Translations under genes and position numbers: made by a program
NCBI GenBank assembly: GCA_964017235.1
Contig: OZ024930.1
Location: forward strand, 148,862,221-148,926,220
Reading direction: 5' to 3'
Origin: Sabellastarte sp. h YS-2021
Taxonomy: Eukaryota > Annelida > Polychaeta > Sabellida > Sabellidae
DNA length: 64,000 nucleotides
In this document: piece after piece, positions 8,142-21,709 of the stretch
Layout of the letters: each line of letters opens with the position of its first letter
How positions within the stretch are numbered: position 1 is the stretch's first letter
Notes under the pieces: model-generated
What the model saw: only the letters and a program-made list of their open reading frames with translations
Told to the model about the DNA's origin: nothing
Databases searched by the model: none

Positions 8142-10256
8142 CGGGATGGCCTTTTTTGGTCTGTAACCAAGTCAAATATTGAGATGTAATGCTGGAATTT
8201 GGGTGAGACATTAGTTTCGTTGCACTAGTGATAACAAAAATGATTTGAGACTTACATCTAGGTGGGAAACCCATGTTGCAAGTTGTCCATGTTCCATCAC
8301 CCGACTACACGAAGGGCCTTTTCTACTCTGTAAATAAGTCAAATATTGAGCTGTAACGCTGGAATTTGGGCAGGACATTAGTTTTGTGGCACAATTGATT
8401 ATGGCAATGATTTGAGAGTTACATCTAGGTATGAAACTTTTGTAACGACTTTTCCAAGTACCCGGAGCGCCATTTTTCCTCTGTAAGTAGGTCAAGTATT
8501 GAGATGTAATGCTGCAATTTGGGCGAGTCATTTGTTTAGTGGCACTAGTGATATTAACAATGATTTCAGACTTACATCTAGCTGGCAAACTCATGCCGCG
8601 ACCTGTCCAGGCTAAATCGACAATGTACCGAGATGGCCGTTTTTCTCCATAACCAAGTCAAATATTGAGATGTAATGTTGAAATTTGTGCAGGATATTAG
8701 TTACATGGCATTAGTGATAACAGAAGTTGATTTCAGACTTACATCTAGTTTGGAAACTCTTGCCACGACCTGTCAAGGCTACATCGCCTAAGTACCGGGA
8801 TGGCCTTTTTTCCTCTGTAACCAAGTCAAATATTGAGCTGTAATGCTGGAATTTGGGCAGGACATTAGTTTTGTGGCACAATTGATTATGGCAGTGATTT
8901 GAGAGTTACATCTAGGTATGAAACTTTTGTAAGAACTTTTCCAAGTACCCGGAGCGCCATTTTTCCTCTGTAAGTAGGTCAAGTATTGAGATGTAATGCT
9001 GCAATTAGGGCGAGTCATTTGTTTAGTGTCACTAGTGATATTAACAATGATTTCAGACTTACATCTAGTTTGGAAACTCTTGCCACGACCTGTCAAGGCT
9101 ACACCGACTAAGTACCGGGATGGCCTTTTTTCCTCCGTAACCAAGTCAAATATTGAGCTGTAACCCTGGAATTTGGGCAGGACATTAGTTTTGTGGCACA
9201 ATTGATTATGGCAATGATTTGAGAGTTACATCTAGGTATGAAACTTTTGTAACGACTTTTCCAAGTACCCGGAGCGCCATTTTTCCTCTGTAAGTAGGTC
9301 AAGTATTGAGATGTAATGCTGCAATTTGGGCGAGTCATTTGTTTAGTGGCACTAGTGATATTAACAATGATTTCAGACTTACATCTAGCTGGCAAACTCA
9401 TGCCGCGACCTGTCCAGGCTAAATCGACAATGTACCGAGATGGCCGTTTTTTCTCCATAACCAAGTCAAATATTGAGATGTAACGTTGAAATTTGTGCAG
9501 GATATTAGTTACATGGCACTAGTGATAACAGAAGAGATTTCAGACTTACATCTAGTTTGGAAACTCTTGCCACGACCTGTCAAGGCTACACCGCCTAAGT
9601 ACCGGGATGGCCTTTTTTGGTCTGTAACCAAGTCAAATATTGAGATGTAATGCTGGAATTTGGGTGAGACATTAGTTTCGTTGCACTAGTGATAACAAAA
9701 ATGATTTGAGACTTACATCTAGGTGGGAAACCCATGTTGCAAGTTGTCCATGTTCCATCACCCGACTACACGAAGGGCCTTTTCTACTCTGTAAATAAGT
9801 CAAATATTGAGCTGTAACGCTGGAATTTGGGCAGGACATTAGTTTTGTGGCACAATTGATTATGGCAATGATTTGAGAGTTACATCTAGGTATGAAACTT
9901 TTGTAACGACTTTTCCAAGTACCCGGAGCGCCATTTTTCCTCTGTAAGTAGGTCAAGTATTGAGATGTAATGCTGCAATTTGGGCGAGTCATTTGTTTAG
10001 TGGCACTAGTGATATTAACAATGATTTCAGACTTACATCTAGCTGGCAAACTCATGCCGCGACCTGTCCAGGCTAAATCGACAATGTACCGAGATGGCCG
10101 TTTTTCTCCATAACCAAGTCAAATATTGAGATGTAATGTTGAAATTTGTGCAGGATATTAGTTACATGGCATTAGTGATAACAGAAGTTGATTTCAGACT
10201 TACATCTAGTTTGGAAACTCTTGCCACGACCTGTCAAGGCTACATCGCCTAAGTAC
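8142..10256. repeat. Two D-E/C-A-B tetramers with C-A/B and C-A-B between
   Basis: The units start at 8142 (654 bp), 8796 (320), 9116 (487) and 9603 (654). The D monomers are 1461 bp apart, as at 2125 and 3586. The dimer at 8796 has a private change at 8933 (TAAGAAC). 8142-9115 matches 2125-3098 in its rare variants. Confidence 0.94.
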
Positions 10257-13200
10257 CGGGATGGCCTTTTTTCCTCTGTAACCAAGTCAAATATTGAGCT
10301 GTAATGCTGGAATTTGGGCAGGACATTAGTTTTGTGGCACAATTGATTATGGCAGTGATTTGAGAGTTACATCTAGGTATGAAACTTTTGTAACAACTTT
10401 TCCAAGTACCCGGAGCGCCATTTTTCCTCTGTAAGTAGGTCAAGTATTGAGATGTAATGCTGCAATTTGGGCGAGTCATTTGTTTAGTGTCACTAGTGAT
10501 ATTAACAATGATTTCAGACTTACATCTAGTTTGGAAACTCTTGCCACGACCTGTCAAGGCTACACCGCCTAAGTACCTGGATGGCCTTTTTTCCTCCGTA
10601 ACCAAGTCAAATATTGAGCTGTAACCCTGGAATTTGGGCAGGACATTAGTTTTGTGGCACAATTGATTATGGCAATGATTTGAGAGTTACATCTAGGTAT
10701 GAAACTTTTGTAACGACTTTTCCAAGTACCCGGAGCGCCATTTTTCCTCTGTAAGTAGGTCAAGTATTGAGATGTAATGCTGCAATTTGGGCGAGTCATT
10801 TGTTTAGTGGCACTAGTGATATTAACAATGATTTCAGACTTACATCTAGCTGGCAAACTCATGCCGCGACCTGTCCAGGCTAAATCGACAATGTACCGAG
10901 TTGGCCGTTTTTTCTCCATAACCAAGTCAAATATTGAGATGTAACGTTGAAATTTGTGCAGGATATTAGTTACATGGCACTAGTGATAACAGAAGAGATT
11001 TCAGACTTACATCTAGTTTGGAAACTCTTGCCACGACCTGTCAAGGCTACACCGCCTAAGTACCGGGATGGCCTTTTTTCCTCCGTAACCAAGTCAAATA
11101 TTGAGCTGTAACACTGGAATTTGGGCAGGACATTAGTTTTGTGGCACAATTGATTATGGCAATGATTTGAGAGTTACATCTAGGTATGAAACTTTTGTAA
11201 CGACTTTTCCAAGTACCCGGAGCGCCATTTTTCTGTAAGTAGGTCAAGTATTGAGATGTAATGCTGCAATTTGGGCGAGTCATTTGTTTAGTGGCACTAG
11301 TGATATTAACAATGATTTCAGACTTACATCTAGCTGGCAAACTCATGCCGCGACCTGTCCAGGCTAAATCGACAATGTACCGAGATGGCCGTTTTTTCTC
11401 CATAACCAAGTCAAATATTGAGATGTAACGTTGAAATTTGTGCAGGATATTAGTTACATGGCACTAGTGATAACAGAAGAGATTTCAGACTTACATCTAG
11501 TTTGGAAACTCTTGCCACGACCTGTCAAGGCTACACCGCCTAAGTACCGGGATGGCCTTTTTTCCTCCGTAACCAAGTCAAATATTGAGCTGTAACACTG
11601 GAATTTGGGCAGGACATTAGTTTTGTGGCACAATTGATTATGGCAATGATTTGAGAGTTACATCTAGGTATGAAACTTTTGTAACGACTTTTCCAAGTAC
11701 CCGGAGCGCCATTTTTCCTCTGTAAGTAGGTCAAGTATTGAGATGTAATGCTGCAATTTGGGCGAGTCATTTGTTTAGTGGCACTAGTGATATTAACAAT
11801 GATTTCAGACTTACATCTAGCTGGCAAACTCGTGCCGCGACCTGTCCAGGCTAAATCGACAATGTACCGAGATGGCCGTTTTTTCTCCATAACCAAGTCA
11901 AATATTGAGATGTAACGTTGAAATTTGTGCAGGATATTAGTTACATGGCACTAGTGATAACAGAAGAGATTTCAGACTTACATCTAGTTTGGAAACTCTT
12001 GCCACGACCTGTCAAGGCTACACTGCCTAAGTACCGGGATGGCCTTTTTTCCTCTGTAACCAAGTCAAATATTGAGCTGTAACGCTGGAATTTGGGCAGG
12101 ACATTAGTTTTGTGGCACAATTGATTATGGCAATGATTTGAGAGTTACATCTAGGTATGAAACTTTTGTAACGACTTTTCCAAGTACCCGGAGCGCCATT
12201 TTTCCTCTGTAAGTAGGTCAAGTATTCAGATGTAATGCTGCAATTTGGGCGAGTCATTTGTTTAGTGGCACTAGTGATATTAACAATGATTTCAGACTTA
12301 CATCTAGCTGGCAAACTCATGCCGCGACCTGTCCAGGCTAAATCGACAATGTACCGAGATGGCCGTTTTTTCTCCATAACCAAGTCAAATATTGAGATGT
12401 AACGTTGAAATTTGTGCAGGATATTAGTTACATGGCACTAGTGATAACAGAAGAGATTTCAGACTTACATCTAGTTTGGAAACTCTTGCCACGACCTGTC
12501 AAGGCTACACCGCCTAAGTACCGGGATGGCCTTTTTTCCTCCGTAACCAAGTCAAATATTGAGCTGTAACGCTGGAATTTGGGCAGGACATTAGTTTTGT
12601 GGCACAATTGATTATGGCAATGATTTGAGAGTTACATCTAGGTATGAAACTTTTGTAACGACTTTTCCAAGTACCCGGAGCGCCATTTTTCCTCTGTAAG
12701 TAGGTCAAGTATTGAGATGTAATGCTGCAATTTGGGCGAGTCATTTGTTTAGTGGCACTAGTGATATTAACAATGATTTCAGACTTACATCTAGCTGGCA
12801 AACTCATGCCGCGACCTGTCCAGGCTAAATGGACAATGTACCTAGATGGCCGTTTTTTCTCCATAACCAAGTCAAATATTGAGATGTAACGTTGAAATTT
12901 GTGCAGGATATTAGTTACATGGCACTAGTGATAACAGAAGAGATTTCAGACTTACATCTAGTTTGGAAACTCTTGCCACGACCTGTCAAGGCTACACCGC
13001 CTAAGTACCGGGATGGCCTTTTTTCCTCCGTAACCAAGTCAAATATTGAGCTGTAACGCTGGAATTTGGGCAGGACATTAGTTTTGTGGCACAATTGATT
13101 ATGGCAATGATTTGAGAGTTACATCTAGGTATGAAACTTTTGTAACGACTTTTCCAAGTACCCGGAGCGCCATTTTTCCTCTGTAAGTAGGTCAAGTATT

Positions 13201-13328
13201 GAGATGTAATGCTGCAATTTGGGCGAGTCATTTGTTTAGTGTCACTAGTGATATTAACAATGATTTCAGACTTACATCTAGTTTGGAAACTCTTGCCACG
13301 ACCTGTCAAGGCTACACCGACTAAGTAC
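10257..13328. repeat. 3072-bp block, copy 1
   Basis: The units start at 10257 (C-A/B), 10577, 11064 (A3), 11548, 12035, 12522 and 13009 (C-A/B). The C at 10577 starts CTGGATGG instead of CGGGATGG, a change shared only with 15764. The trimer at 12522 carries the linked pair AAATGGACAA and TACCTAGATGG. A private change at 12227 reads ATTCAGATG. Confidence 0.94.
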
Positions 13329-14789
13329 CGGGATGGCCTTTTTTCCTCCGTAACCAAGTCAAATATTGAGCTGTAACCCTGAAATTTGGGCAGGACATTA
13401 GTTTTGTGGCACAATTGATTATGGCAATGATTTGAGAGTTACATCTAGGTATGAAACTTTTGTAACGACTTTTCCAAGTACCCGGAGCGCCATTTTTCCT
13501 CTGTAAGTAGGTCAAGTATTGAGATGTAATGCTGCAATTTGGGCGAGTCATTTGTTTAGTGGCACTAGTGATATTAACAATGATTTCAGACTTACATCTA
13601 GCTGGCAAACTCATGCCGCGACCTGTCCAGGCTAAATCGACAATGTACCGAGATGGCCGTTTTTTCTCCATAACCAAGTCAAATATTGAGATGTAACGTT
13701 GAAATTTGTGCAGGATATTAGTTACATGGCACTAGTGATAACAGAAGAGATTTCAGACTTACATCTAGTTTGGAAACTCTTGCCACGACCTGTCAAGGCT
13801 ACACCGCCTAAGTACCGGGATGGCCTTTTTTCCTCCGTAACCAAGTCAAATATTGAGCTGTAACGCTGGAATTTGGGCAGGACATTAGTTTTGTGGCACA
13901 ATTGATTATGGCAATGATTTGAGAGTTACATCTAGGTATGAAACTTTTGTAACGACTTTTCCAAGTACCCGGAGCGCCATTTTTCCTCTGTAAGTAGGTC
14001 AAGTATTGAGATGTAATGCTGCAATTTGGGCGAGTCATTTGTTTAGTGGCACTAGTGATATTAACAATGATTTCAGACTTACATCTAGCTGGCAAACTCA
14101 TGCCGCGACCTGTCCAGGCTAAATCGACAATGTACCGAGATGGCCGTTTTTCTCCATAACCAAGTCAAATATTGAGATGTAATGTTGAAATTTGTGCAGG
14201 ATATTAGTTACATGGCATTAGTGATAACAGAAGTTGATTTCAGACTTACATCTAGTTTGGAAACTCTTGCCATGACCTGTCAAGGCTACATCGCCTAAGT
14301 ACCGGGATGGCCTTTTTTCCTCTGTAACCAAGTCAAATATTGAGCTGTAATGCTGGAATTTGGGCAGGACATTAGTTTTGTGGCACAATTGATTATGGCA
14401 GTGATTTGAGAGTTACATCTAGGTATGAAACTTTTGTAACAACTTTTCCAAGTACCCGGAGCGCCATTTTTCCTCTGTAAGTAGGTCAAGTATTGAGATG
14501 TAATGCTGCAATTTGGGCGAGTCATTTGTTTAGTGGCACTAGTGATATTAACAATGATTTCAGACTTACATCTAGCTGGCAAACTCATGCCGCGACCTGT
14601 CCAGGCTAAATCGACAATGTACCGAGATGGCCGTTTTTTCTCCATAACCAAGTCAAATATTGAGATGTAACGTTGAAATTTGTGCAGGATATTAGTTACA
14701 TGGCACTAGTGATAACAGAAGAGATTTCAGACTTACATCTAGTTTGGAAACTCTTGCCACGACCTGTCAAGGCTACACCGCCTAAGTAC
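13329..14789. repeat. Three C-A-B trimers
   Basis: The units start at 13329, 13816 and 14303. The second ends in a B of the T5/GAAGTTGATTTC form with a CATGACCTG change at 14271 that recurs at 22332, 8061 bp away. Base 13382 is a private G to A change. Confidence 0.94.
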
Positions 14790-15443
14790 CGGGATGGCCT
14801 TTTTTGGTCTGTAACCAAGTCAAATATTGAGATGTAATGCTGGAATTTGGGTGAGACATTAGTTTCGTTGCACTAGTGATAACAAAAATGATTTGAGACT
14901 TACATCTAGGTGGGAAACCCATGTTGCAAGTTGTCCATGTTCCATCACCCGACTACACGAAGGGCCTTTTCTACTCTGTAAATAAGTCAAATATTGAGCT
15001 GTAACGCTGGAATTTGGGCAGGACATTAGTTTTGTGGCACAATTGATTATGGCAATGATTTGAGAGTTACATCTAGGTATGAAACTTTTGTAACGACTTT
15101 TCCAAGTACCCGGAGCGCCATTTTTCCTCTGTAAGTAGGTCAAGTATTGAGATGTAATGCTGCAATTTGGGCGAGTCATTTGTTTAGTGGCACTAGTGAT
15201 ATTAACAATGATTTCAGACTTACATCTAGCTGGCAAACTCATGCCGCGACCTGTCCAGGCTAAATCGACAATGTACCGAGATGGCCGTTTTTCTCCATAA
15301 CCAAGTCAAATATTGAGATGTAATGTTGAAATTTGTGCAGGATATTAGTTACATGGCATTAGTGATAACAGAAGTTGATTTCAGACTTACATCTAGTTTG
15401 GAAACTCTTGCCACGACCTGTCAAGGCTACATCGCCTAAGTAC
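14790..15443. repeat. D-E/C-A-B tetramer (654 bp)
   Basis: D 14790-14956, E/C 14957-15109, A 15110-15276, B 15277-15443. It closes the 5187-bp interval between the two copies of the 3072-bp block. Confidence 0.95.
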
Positions 15444-18400
15444 CGGGATGGCCTTTTTTCCTCTGTAACCAAGTCAAATATTGAGCTGTAATGCTGGAAT
15501 TTGGGCAGGACATTAGTTTTGTGGCACAATTGATTATGGCAGTGATTTGAGAGTTACATCTAGGTATGAAACTTTTGTAACAACTTTTCCAAGTACCCGG
15601 AGCGCCATTTTTCCTCTGTAAGTAGGTCAAGTATTGAGATGTAATGCTGCAATTTGGGCGAGTCATTTGTTTAGTGTCACTAGTGATATTAACAATGATT
15701 TCAGACTTACATCTAGTTTGGAAACTCTTGCCACGACCTGTCAAGGCTACACCGCCTAAGTACCTGGATGGCCTTTTTTCCTCCGTAACCAAGTCAAATA
15801 TTGAGCTGTAACCCTGGAATTTGGGCAGGACATTAGTTTTGTGGCACAATTGATTATGGCAATGATTTGAGAGTTACATCTAGGTATGAAACTTTTGTAA
15901 CGACTTTTCCAAGTACCCGGAGCGCCATTTTTCCTCTGTAAGTAGGTCAAGTATTGAGATGTAATGCTGCAATTTGGGCGAGTCATTTGTTTAGTGGCAC
16001 TAGTGATATTAACAATGATTTCAGACTTACATCTAGCTGGCAAACTCATGCCGCGACCTGTCCAGGCTAAATCGACAATGTACCGAGTTGGCCGTTTTTT
16101 CTCCATAACCAAGTCAAATATTGAGATGTAACGTTGAAATTTGTGCAGGATATTAGTTACATGGCACTAGTGATAACAGAAGAGATTTCAGACTTACATC
16201 TAGTTTGGAAACTCTTGCCACGACCTGTCAAGGCTACACCGCCTAAGTACCGGGATGGCCTTTTTTCCTCCGTAACCAAGTCAAATATTGAGCTGTAACA
16301 CTGGAATTTGGGCAGGACATTAGTTTTGTGGCACAATTGATTATGGCAATGATTTGAGAGTTACATCTAGGTATGAAACTTTTGTAACGACTTTTCCAAG
16401 TACCCGGAGCGCCATTTTTCTGTAAGTAGGTCAAGTATTGAGATGTAATGCTGCAATTTGGGCGAGTCATTTGTTTAGTGGCACTAGTGATATTAACAAT
16501 GATTTCAGACTTACATCTAGCTGGCAAACTCATGCCGCGACCTGTCCAGGCTAAATCGACAATGTACCGAGATGGCCGTTTTTTCTCCATAACCAAGTCA
16601 AATATTGAGATGTAACGTTGAAATTTGTGCAGGATATTAGTTACATGGCACTAGTGATAACAGAAGAGATTTCAGACTTACATCTAGTTTGGAAACTCTT
16701 GCCACGACCTGTCAAGGCTACACCGCCTAAGTACCGGGATGGCCTTTTTTCCTCCGTAACCAAGTCAAATATTGAGCTGTAACACTGGAATTTGGGCAGG
16801 ACATTAGTTTTGTGGCACAATTGATTATGGCAGTGATTTGAGAGTTACATCTAGGTATGAAACTTTTGTAACAACTTTTCCAAGTACCCGGAGCGCCATT
16901 TTTCCTCTGTAAGTAGGTCAAGTATTGAGATGTAATGCTGCAATTTGGGCGAGTCATTTGTTTAGTGGCACTAGTGATATTAACAATGATTTCAGACTTA
17001 CATCTAGCTGGCAAACTCATGCCGCGACCTGTCCAGGCTAAATCGACAATGTACCGAGATGGCCGTTTTTTCTCCATAACCAAGTCAAATATTGAGATGT
17101 AACGTTGAAATTTGTGCAGGATATTAGTTACATGGCACTAGTGATAACAGAAGAGATTTCAGACTTACATCTAGTTTGGAAACTCTTGCCACGACCTGTC
17201 AAGGCGACACTGCCTAAGTACCGGGATGGCCTTTTTTCCTCTGTAACCAAGTCAAATATTGAGCTGTAACGCTGGAATTTGGGCAGGACATTAGTTTTGT
17301 GGCACAATTGATTATGGCAATGATTTGAGAGTTACATCTAGGTATGAAACTTTTGTAACGACTTTTCCAAGTACCCGGAGCGCCATTTTTCCTCTGTAAG
17401 TAGGTCAAGTATTGAGATGTAATGCTGCAATTTGGGCGAGTCATTTGTTTAGTGGCACTAGTGATATTAACAATGATTTCAGACTTACATCTAGCTGGCA
17501 AACTCATGCCGCGACCTGTCCAGGCTAAATCGACAATGTACCGAGATGGCCGTTTTTTCTCCATAACCAAGTCAAATATTGAGATGTAACGTTGAAATTT
17601 GTGCAGGATATTAGTTACATGGCACTAGTGATAACAGAAGAGATTTCAGACTTACATCTAGTTTGGAAACTCTTGCCACGACCTGTCAAGGCTACACCGC
17701 CTAAGTACCGGGATGGCCTTTTTTCCTCCGTAACCAAGTCAAATATTGAGCTGTAACGCTGGAATTTGGGCAGGACATTAGTTTTGTGGCACAATTGATT
17801 ATGGCAATGATTTGAGAGTTACATCTAGGTATGAAACTTTTGTAACGACTTTTCCAAGTACCCGGAGCGCCATTTTTCCTCTGTAAGTAGGTCAAGTATT
17901 GAGATGTAATGCTGCAATTTGGGCGAGTCATTTGTTTAGTGGCACTAGTGATATTAACAATGATTTCAGACTTACATCTAGCTGGCAAACTCATGCCGCG
18001 ACCTGTCCAGGCTAAATGGACAATGTACCTAGATGGCCGTTTTTTCTCCATAACCAAGTCAAATATTGAGATGTAACGTTGAAATTTGTGCAGGATATTA
18101 GTTACATGGCACTAGTGATAACAGAAGAGATTTCAGACTTACATCTAGTTTGGAAACTCTTGCCACGACCTGTCAAGGCTACACCGCCTAAGTACCGGGA
18201 TGGCCTTTTTTCCTCCGTAACCAAGTCAAATATTGAGCTGTAACGCTGGAATTTGGGCAGGACATTAGTTTTGTGGCACAATTGATTATGGCAATGATTT
18301 GAGAGTTACATCTAGGTATGAAACTTTTGTAACGACTTTTCCAAGTACCCGGAGCGCCATTTTTCCTCTGTAAGTAGGTCAAGTATTGAGATGTAATGCT

Positions 18401-18515
18401 GCAATTTGGGCGAGTCATTTGTTTAGTGTCACTAGTGATATTAACAATGATTTCAGACTTACATCTAGTTTGGAAACTCTTGCCACGACCTGTCAAGGCT
18501 ACACCGACTAAGTAC
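15444..18515. repeat. 3072-bp block, copy 2
   Basis: The units start at 15444, 15764, 16251 (A3), 16735, 17222, 17709 and 18196, in the same order and lengths as 10257-13328. Shared rare changes include CTGGATGG at 15764 and the TGGACAA/CCTAGATGG pair in 17709. Base 17206 (AAGGCGACAC) is private. Confidence 0.94.
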
Positions 18516-20290
18516 CGGGATGGCCTTTTTTCCTCCGTAACCAAGTCAAATATTGAGCTGTAACCCTGGAATTTGGGCAGGACATTAGTTTTGTGGCACA
18601 ATTGATTATGGCAATGATTTGAGAGTTACATCTAGGTATGAAACTTTTGTAACGACTTTTCCAAGTACCCGGAGCGCCATTTTTCTGTAAGTAGGTCAAG
18701 TATTGAGATGTAATGCTGCAATTTGGGCGAGTCATTTGTTTAGTGGCACTAGTGATATTAACAATGATTTCAGACTTACATCTAGCTGGCAAACTCATGC
18801 CGCGACCTGTCCAGGCTAAATCGACAATGTACCGAGATGGCCGTTTTTTCTCCATAACCAAGTCAAATATTGAGATGTAACGTTGAAATTTGTGCAGGAT
18901 ATTAGTTACATGGCACTAGTGATAACAGAAGAGATTTCAGACTTACATCTAGTTTGGAAACTCTTGCCACGACCTGTCAAGGCTACACCGCCTAAGTACC
19001 GGGATGGCCTTTTTTCCTCCGTAACCAAGTCAAATATTGAGCTGTAACCCTGGAATTTGGGCAGGACATTAGTTTTGTGGCACAATTGATTATGGCAATG
19101 ATTTGAGAGTTACATCTAGGTATGAAACTTTTGTAACGACTTTTCCAAGTACCCGGAGCGCCATTTTTCCTCTGTAAGTAGGTCAAGTATTGAGATGTAA
19201 TGCTGCAATTTGGGCGAGTCATTTGTTTAGTGTCACTAGTGATATTAACAATGATTTCAGACTTACATCTAGTTTGGAAACTCTTGCCACGACCTGTCAA
19301 GGCTACACCGACTAAGTACCGGGATGGCCTTTTTTCCTCCGTAACCAAGTCAAATATTGAGCTGTAACCCTGGAATTTGGGCAGGACATTAGTTTTGTGG
19401 CACAATTGATTATGGCAATGATTTGAGAGTTACATCTAGGTATGAAACTTTTGTAACGACTTTTCCAAGTACCCGGAGCGCCATTTTTCTGTAAGTAGGT
19501 CAAGTATTGAGATGTAATGCTGCAATTTGGGCGAGTCATTTGTTTAGTGGCACTAGTGATATTAACAATGATTTCAGACTTACATCTAGCTGGCAAACTC
19601 ATGCCGCGACCTGTCCAGGCTAAATCGACAATGTACCGAGATGGCCATTTTTTCTCCATAACCAAGTCAAATATTGAGATGTAACGTTGAAATTTGTGCA
19701 GGATATTAGTTACATGGCACTAGTGATAACAGAAGAGATTTCAGACTTACATCTAGTTTGGAAACTCTTGCCACGACCTGTCAAGGCTACACCGCCTAAG
19801 TACCGGGATGGCCTTTTTTCCTCCGTAACCAAGTCAAATATTGAGCTGTAACACTGGAATTTGGGCAGGACATTAGTTTTGTGGCACAATTGATTATGGC
19901 AATGATTTGAGAGTTACATCTAGGTATGAAACTTTTGTAACGACTTTTCCAAGTACCCGGAGCGCCATTTTTCCTCTGTAAGTAGGTCAAGTATTGAGAT
20001 GTAATGCTGCAATTTGGGCGAGTCATTTGTTTAGTGGCACTAGTGATATTAACAATGATTTCAGACTTACATCTAGCTGGCAAACTCGTGCCGCGACCTG
20101 TCCAGGCTAAATCGACAATGTACCGAGATGGCCGTTTTTTCTCCATAACCAAGTCAAATATTGAGATGTAACGTTGAAATTTGTGCAGGATATTAGTTAC
20201 ATGGCACTAGTGATAACAGAAGAGATTTCAGACTTACATCTAGTTTGGAAACTCTTGCCACGACCTGTCAAGGCTACACCGCCTAAGTAC
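18516..20290. repeat. C-A3-B, C-A/B, C-A3-B, C-A-B
   Basis: The units start at 18516, 19000, 19320 and 19804. Together with the dimer at 18196 this contains two tandem copies of an 804-bp unit (320 + 484). Base 19647 (GGCCATTTT) is a private change that removes a CpG. Confidence 0.95.
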
Positions 20291-20792
20291 CGGGATGGCC
20301 TTTTTTGGTCTGTAACCAAGTCAAATATTGAGATGTAATGCTGGAATTTGGGTGAGACATTAGTTTCGTTGCACTAGTGATAACAAAAATGATTTGAGAC
20401 TTACATCTAGGTGGGAAACCCATGTTGCAAGTTGTCCATGTTCCATCACCCGACTACACGAAGGGCCTTTTCTACTCTGTAAATAAGTCAAATATTGAGA
20501 TGTAACGCTGCAATTTGGGTGAGTCATTTGTTTAGTGGCACTAGTGATAACAACAATGATTTCAGACTTACATCTAGCGGGCAAACTCATGCTGCGACCT
20601 GTCCAGGCTAAATCGCCAAAGTACCGAGATGGCCGTTTTTTCTCTGTAACCAAGTCAAATATTGAAATGTAACGTTGAAATTTGTGCATGATATTAGTTA
20701 CATGGCACTAGTGATAACAGAAGTTGATTTCAGACTTACATCTAGTTTGGAAACTCTTGCCACGACCTGTCAAGGCTACACCGCCTAAGTAC
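20291..20792. repeat. D-E-B trimer (502 bp), first full E
   Basis: D 20291-20457, E 20458-20624, B 20625-20792 (168 bp). The B has two private changes, at 20666 (ATTGAAATG) and 20689 (GTGCATGA). It is one of the more diverged B copies. Confidence 0.94.
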
Positions 20793-21265
20793 CGGGATGG
20801 CCTTTTTTCCTCCGTAACCAAGTCAAATATTGAGCTGTAACGCTGGAATTTGGGCAGGACATTAGTTTTGTGGCACAATTGATTATGGCAATGATTTGAG
20901 AGTTACATCTAGGTATGAAACTTTTGTAACGACTTTTCCAAGTACCCGGAGCGCCATTTTTCCTCTGTAAGTAGGTCAAGTATTGAGATGTAATGCTGCA
21001 ATTTGGGCGAGTCATTTGTTTAGTGTCACTAGTGATATTAACAATGATTTCAGACTTACATCTAGTTTGGAAACTCTTGCCACGACCTGTCAAGGCTACA
21101 CCGACTAAGTACCGGGATGGCCTTTTTTCCTCTGTAACCAAGTCAAATATTGAGCTGTAACGCTGGAATTTGGGCAGGACATTAGTTTTGTGGCACAATT
21201 GATTATGGCAGTGATTTGAGAGTTACATCTAGGTATGAAACTTTTGTAACAACTTTTCCAAGTAC
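20793..21265. repeat. C-A/B dimer and a C
   Basis: The dimer is 20793-21112 and the C is 21113-21265. The C leads into the truncated A that follows. Confidence 0.93.
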
Positions 21266-21709
21266 CCGGAGCGCCATTTTTCCTCTGTAAGTAGGTCAAG
21301 TATTGAGATGTAATGCTGCAATTTGGGCGAGTCATTTGTTTAGTGGCACTAGTGATATTAACAATGATTTCAGACTTACATCTAGCGGGCATACTCATGC
21401 TAAATCGACAATGTACCGAGATGGCCGTTTTTTCTCCATAACCAAGTCAAATATTGAGATGTAACGTTGAAATTTGTGCAGGATATTAGTTACATGGCAC
21501 TAGTGATAACAGAAGAGATTTCAGACTTACATCTAGTTTGGAAACTCTTGCCACGACCTGTCAAGGCTACACTGCCTAAGTACCGGGATGTACTGCAATT
21601 TGGGCGAGTCATTTGTTTAGTGGCACTAGTGATAACAACAATGATTTCAGACTTACATCTAGCGGGCAAACTCATGCTGCGACCTGTCCAGGCTAAATCG
21701 CCAAAGTAC
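21266..21709. repeat. Irregular patch with two truncated monomers
   Basis: 21266-21416 starts as A, turns E-like (TAGCGGGCATAC), and lacks 16 bp between two GCT triplets in the tail, leaving 151 bp. 21417-21583 is a normal B. 21584-21709 is a 126-bp monomer: it starts CGGGATGTA and jumps into the middle of E at CTGCAATTTG, losing about 41 bp, with GATGTA as possible junction homology. These are the only truncated monomers inside the window. The deletions open a frame on the + strand at 21467-21757, which I do not regard as a gene. Confidence 0.93.
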
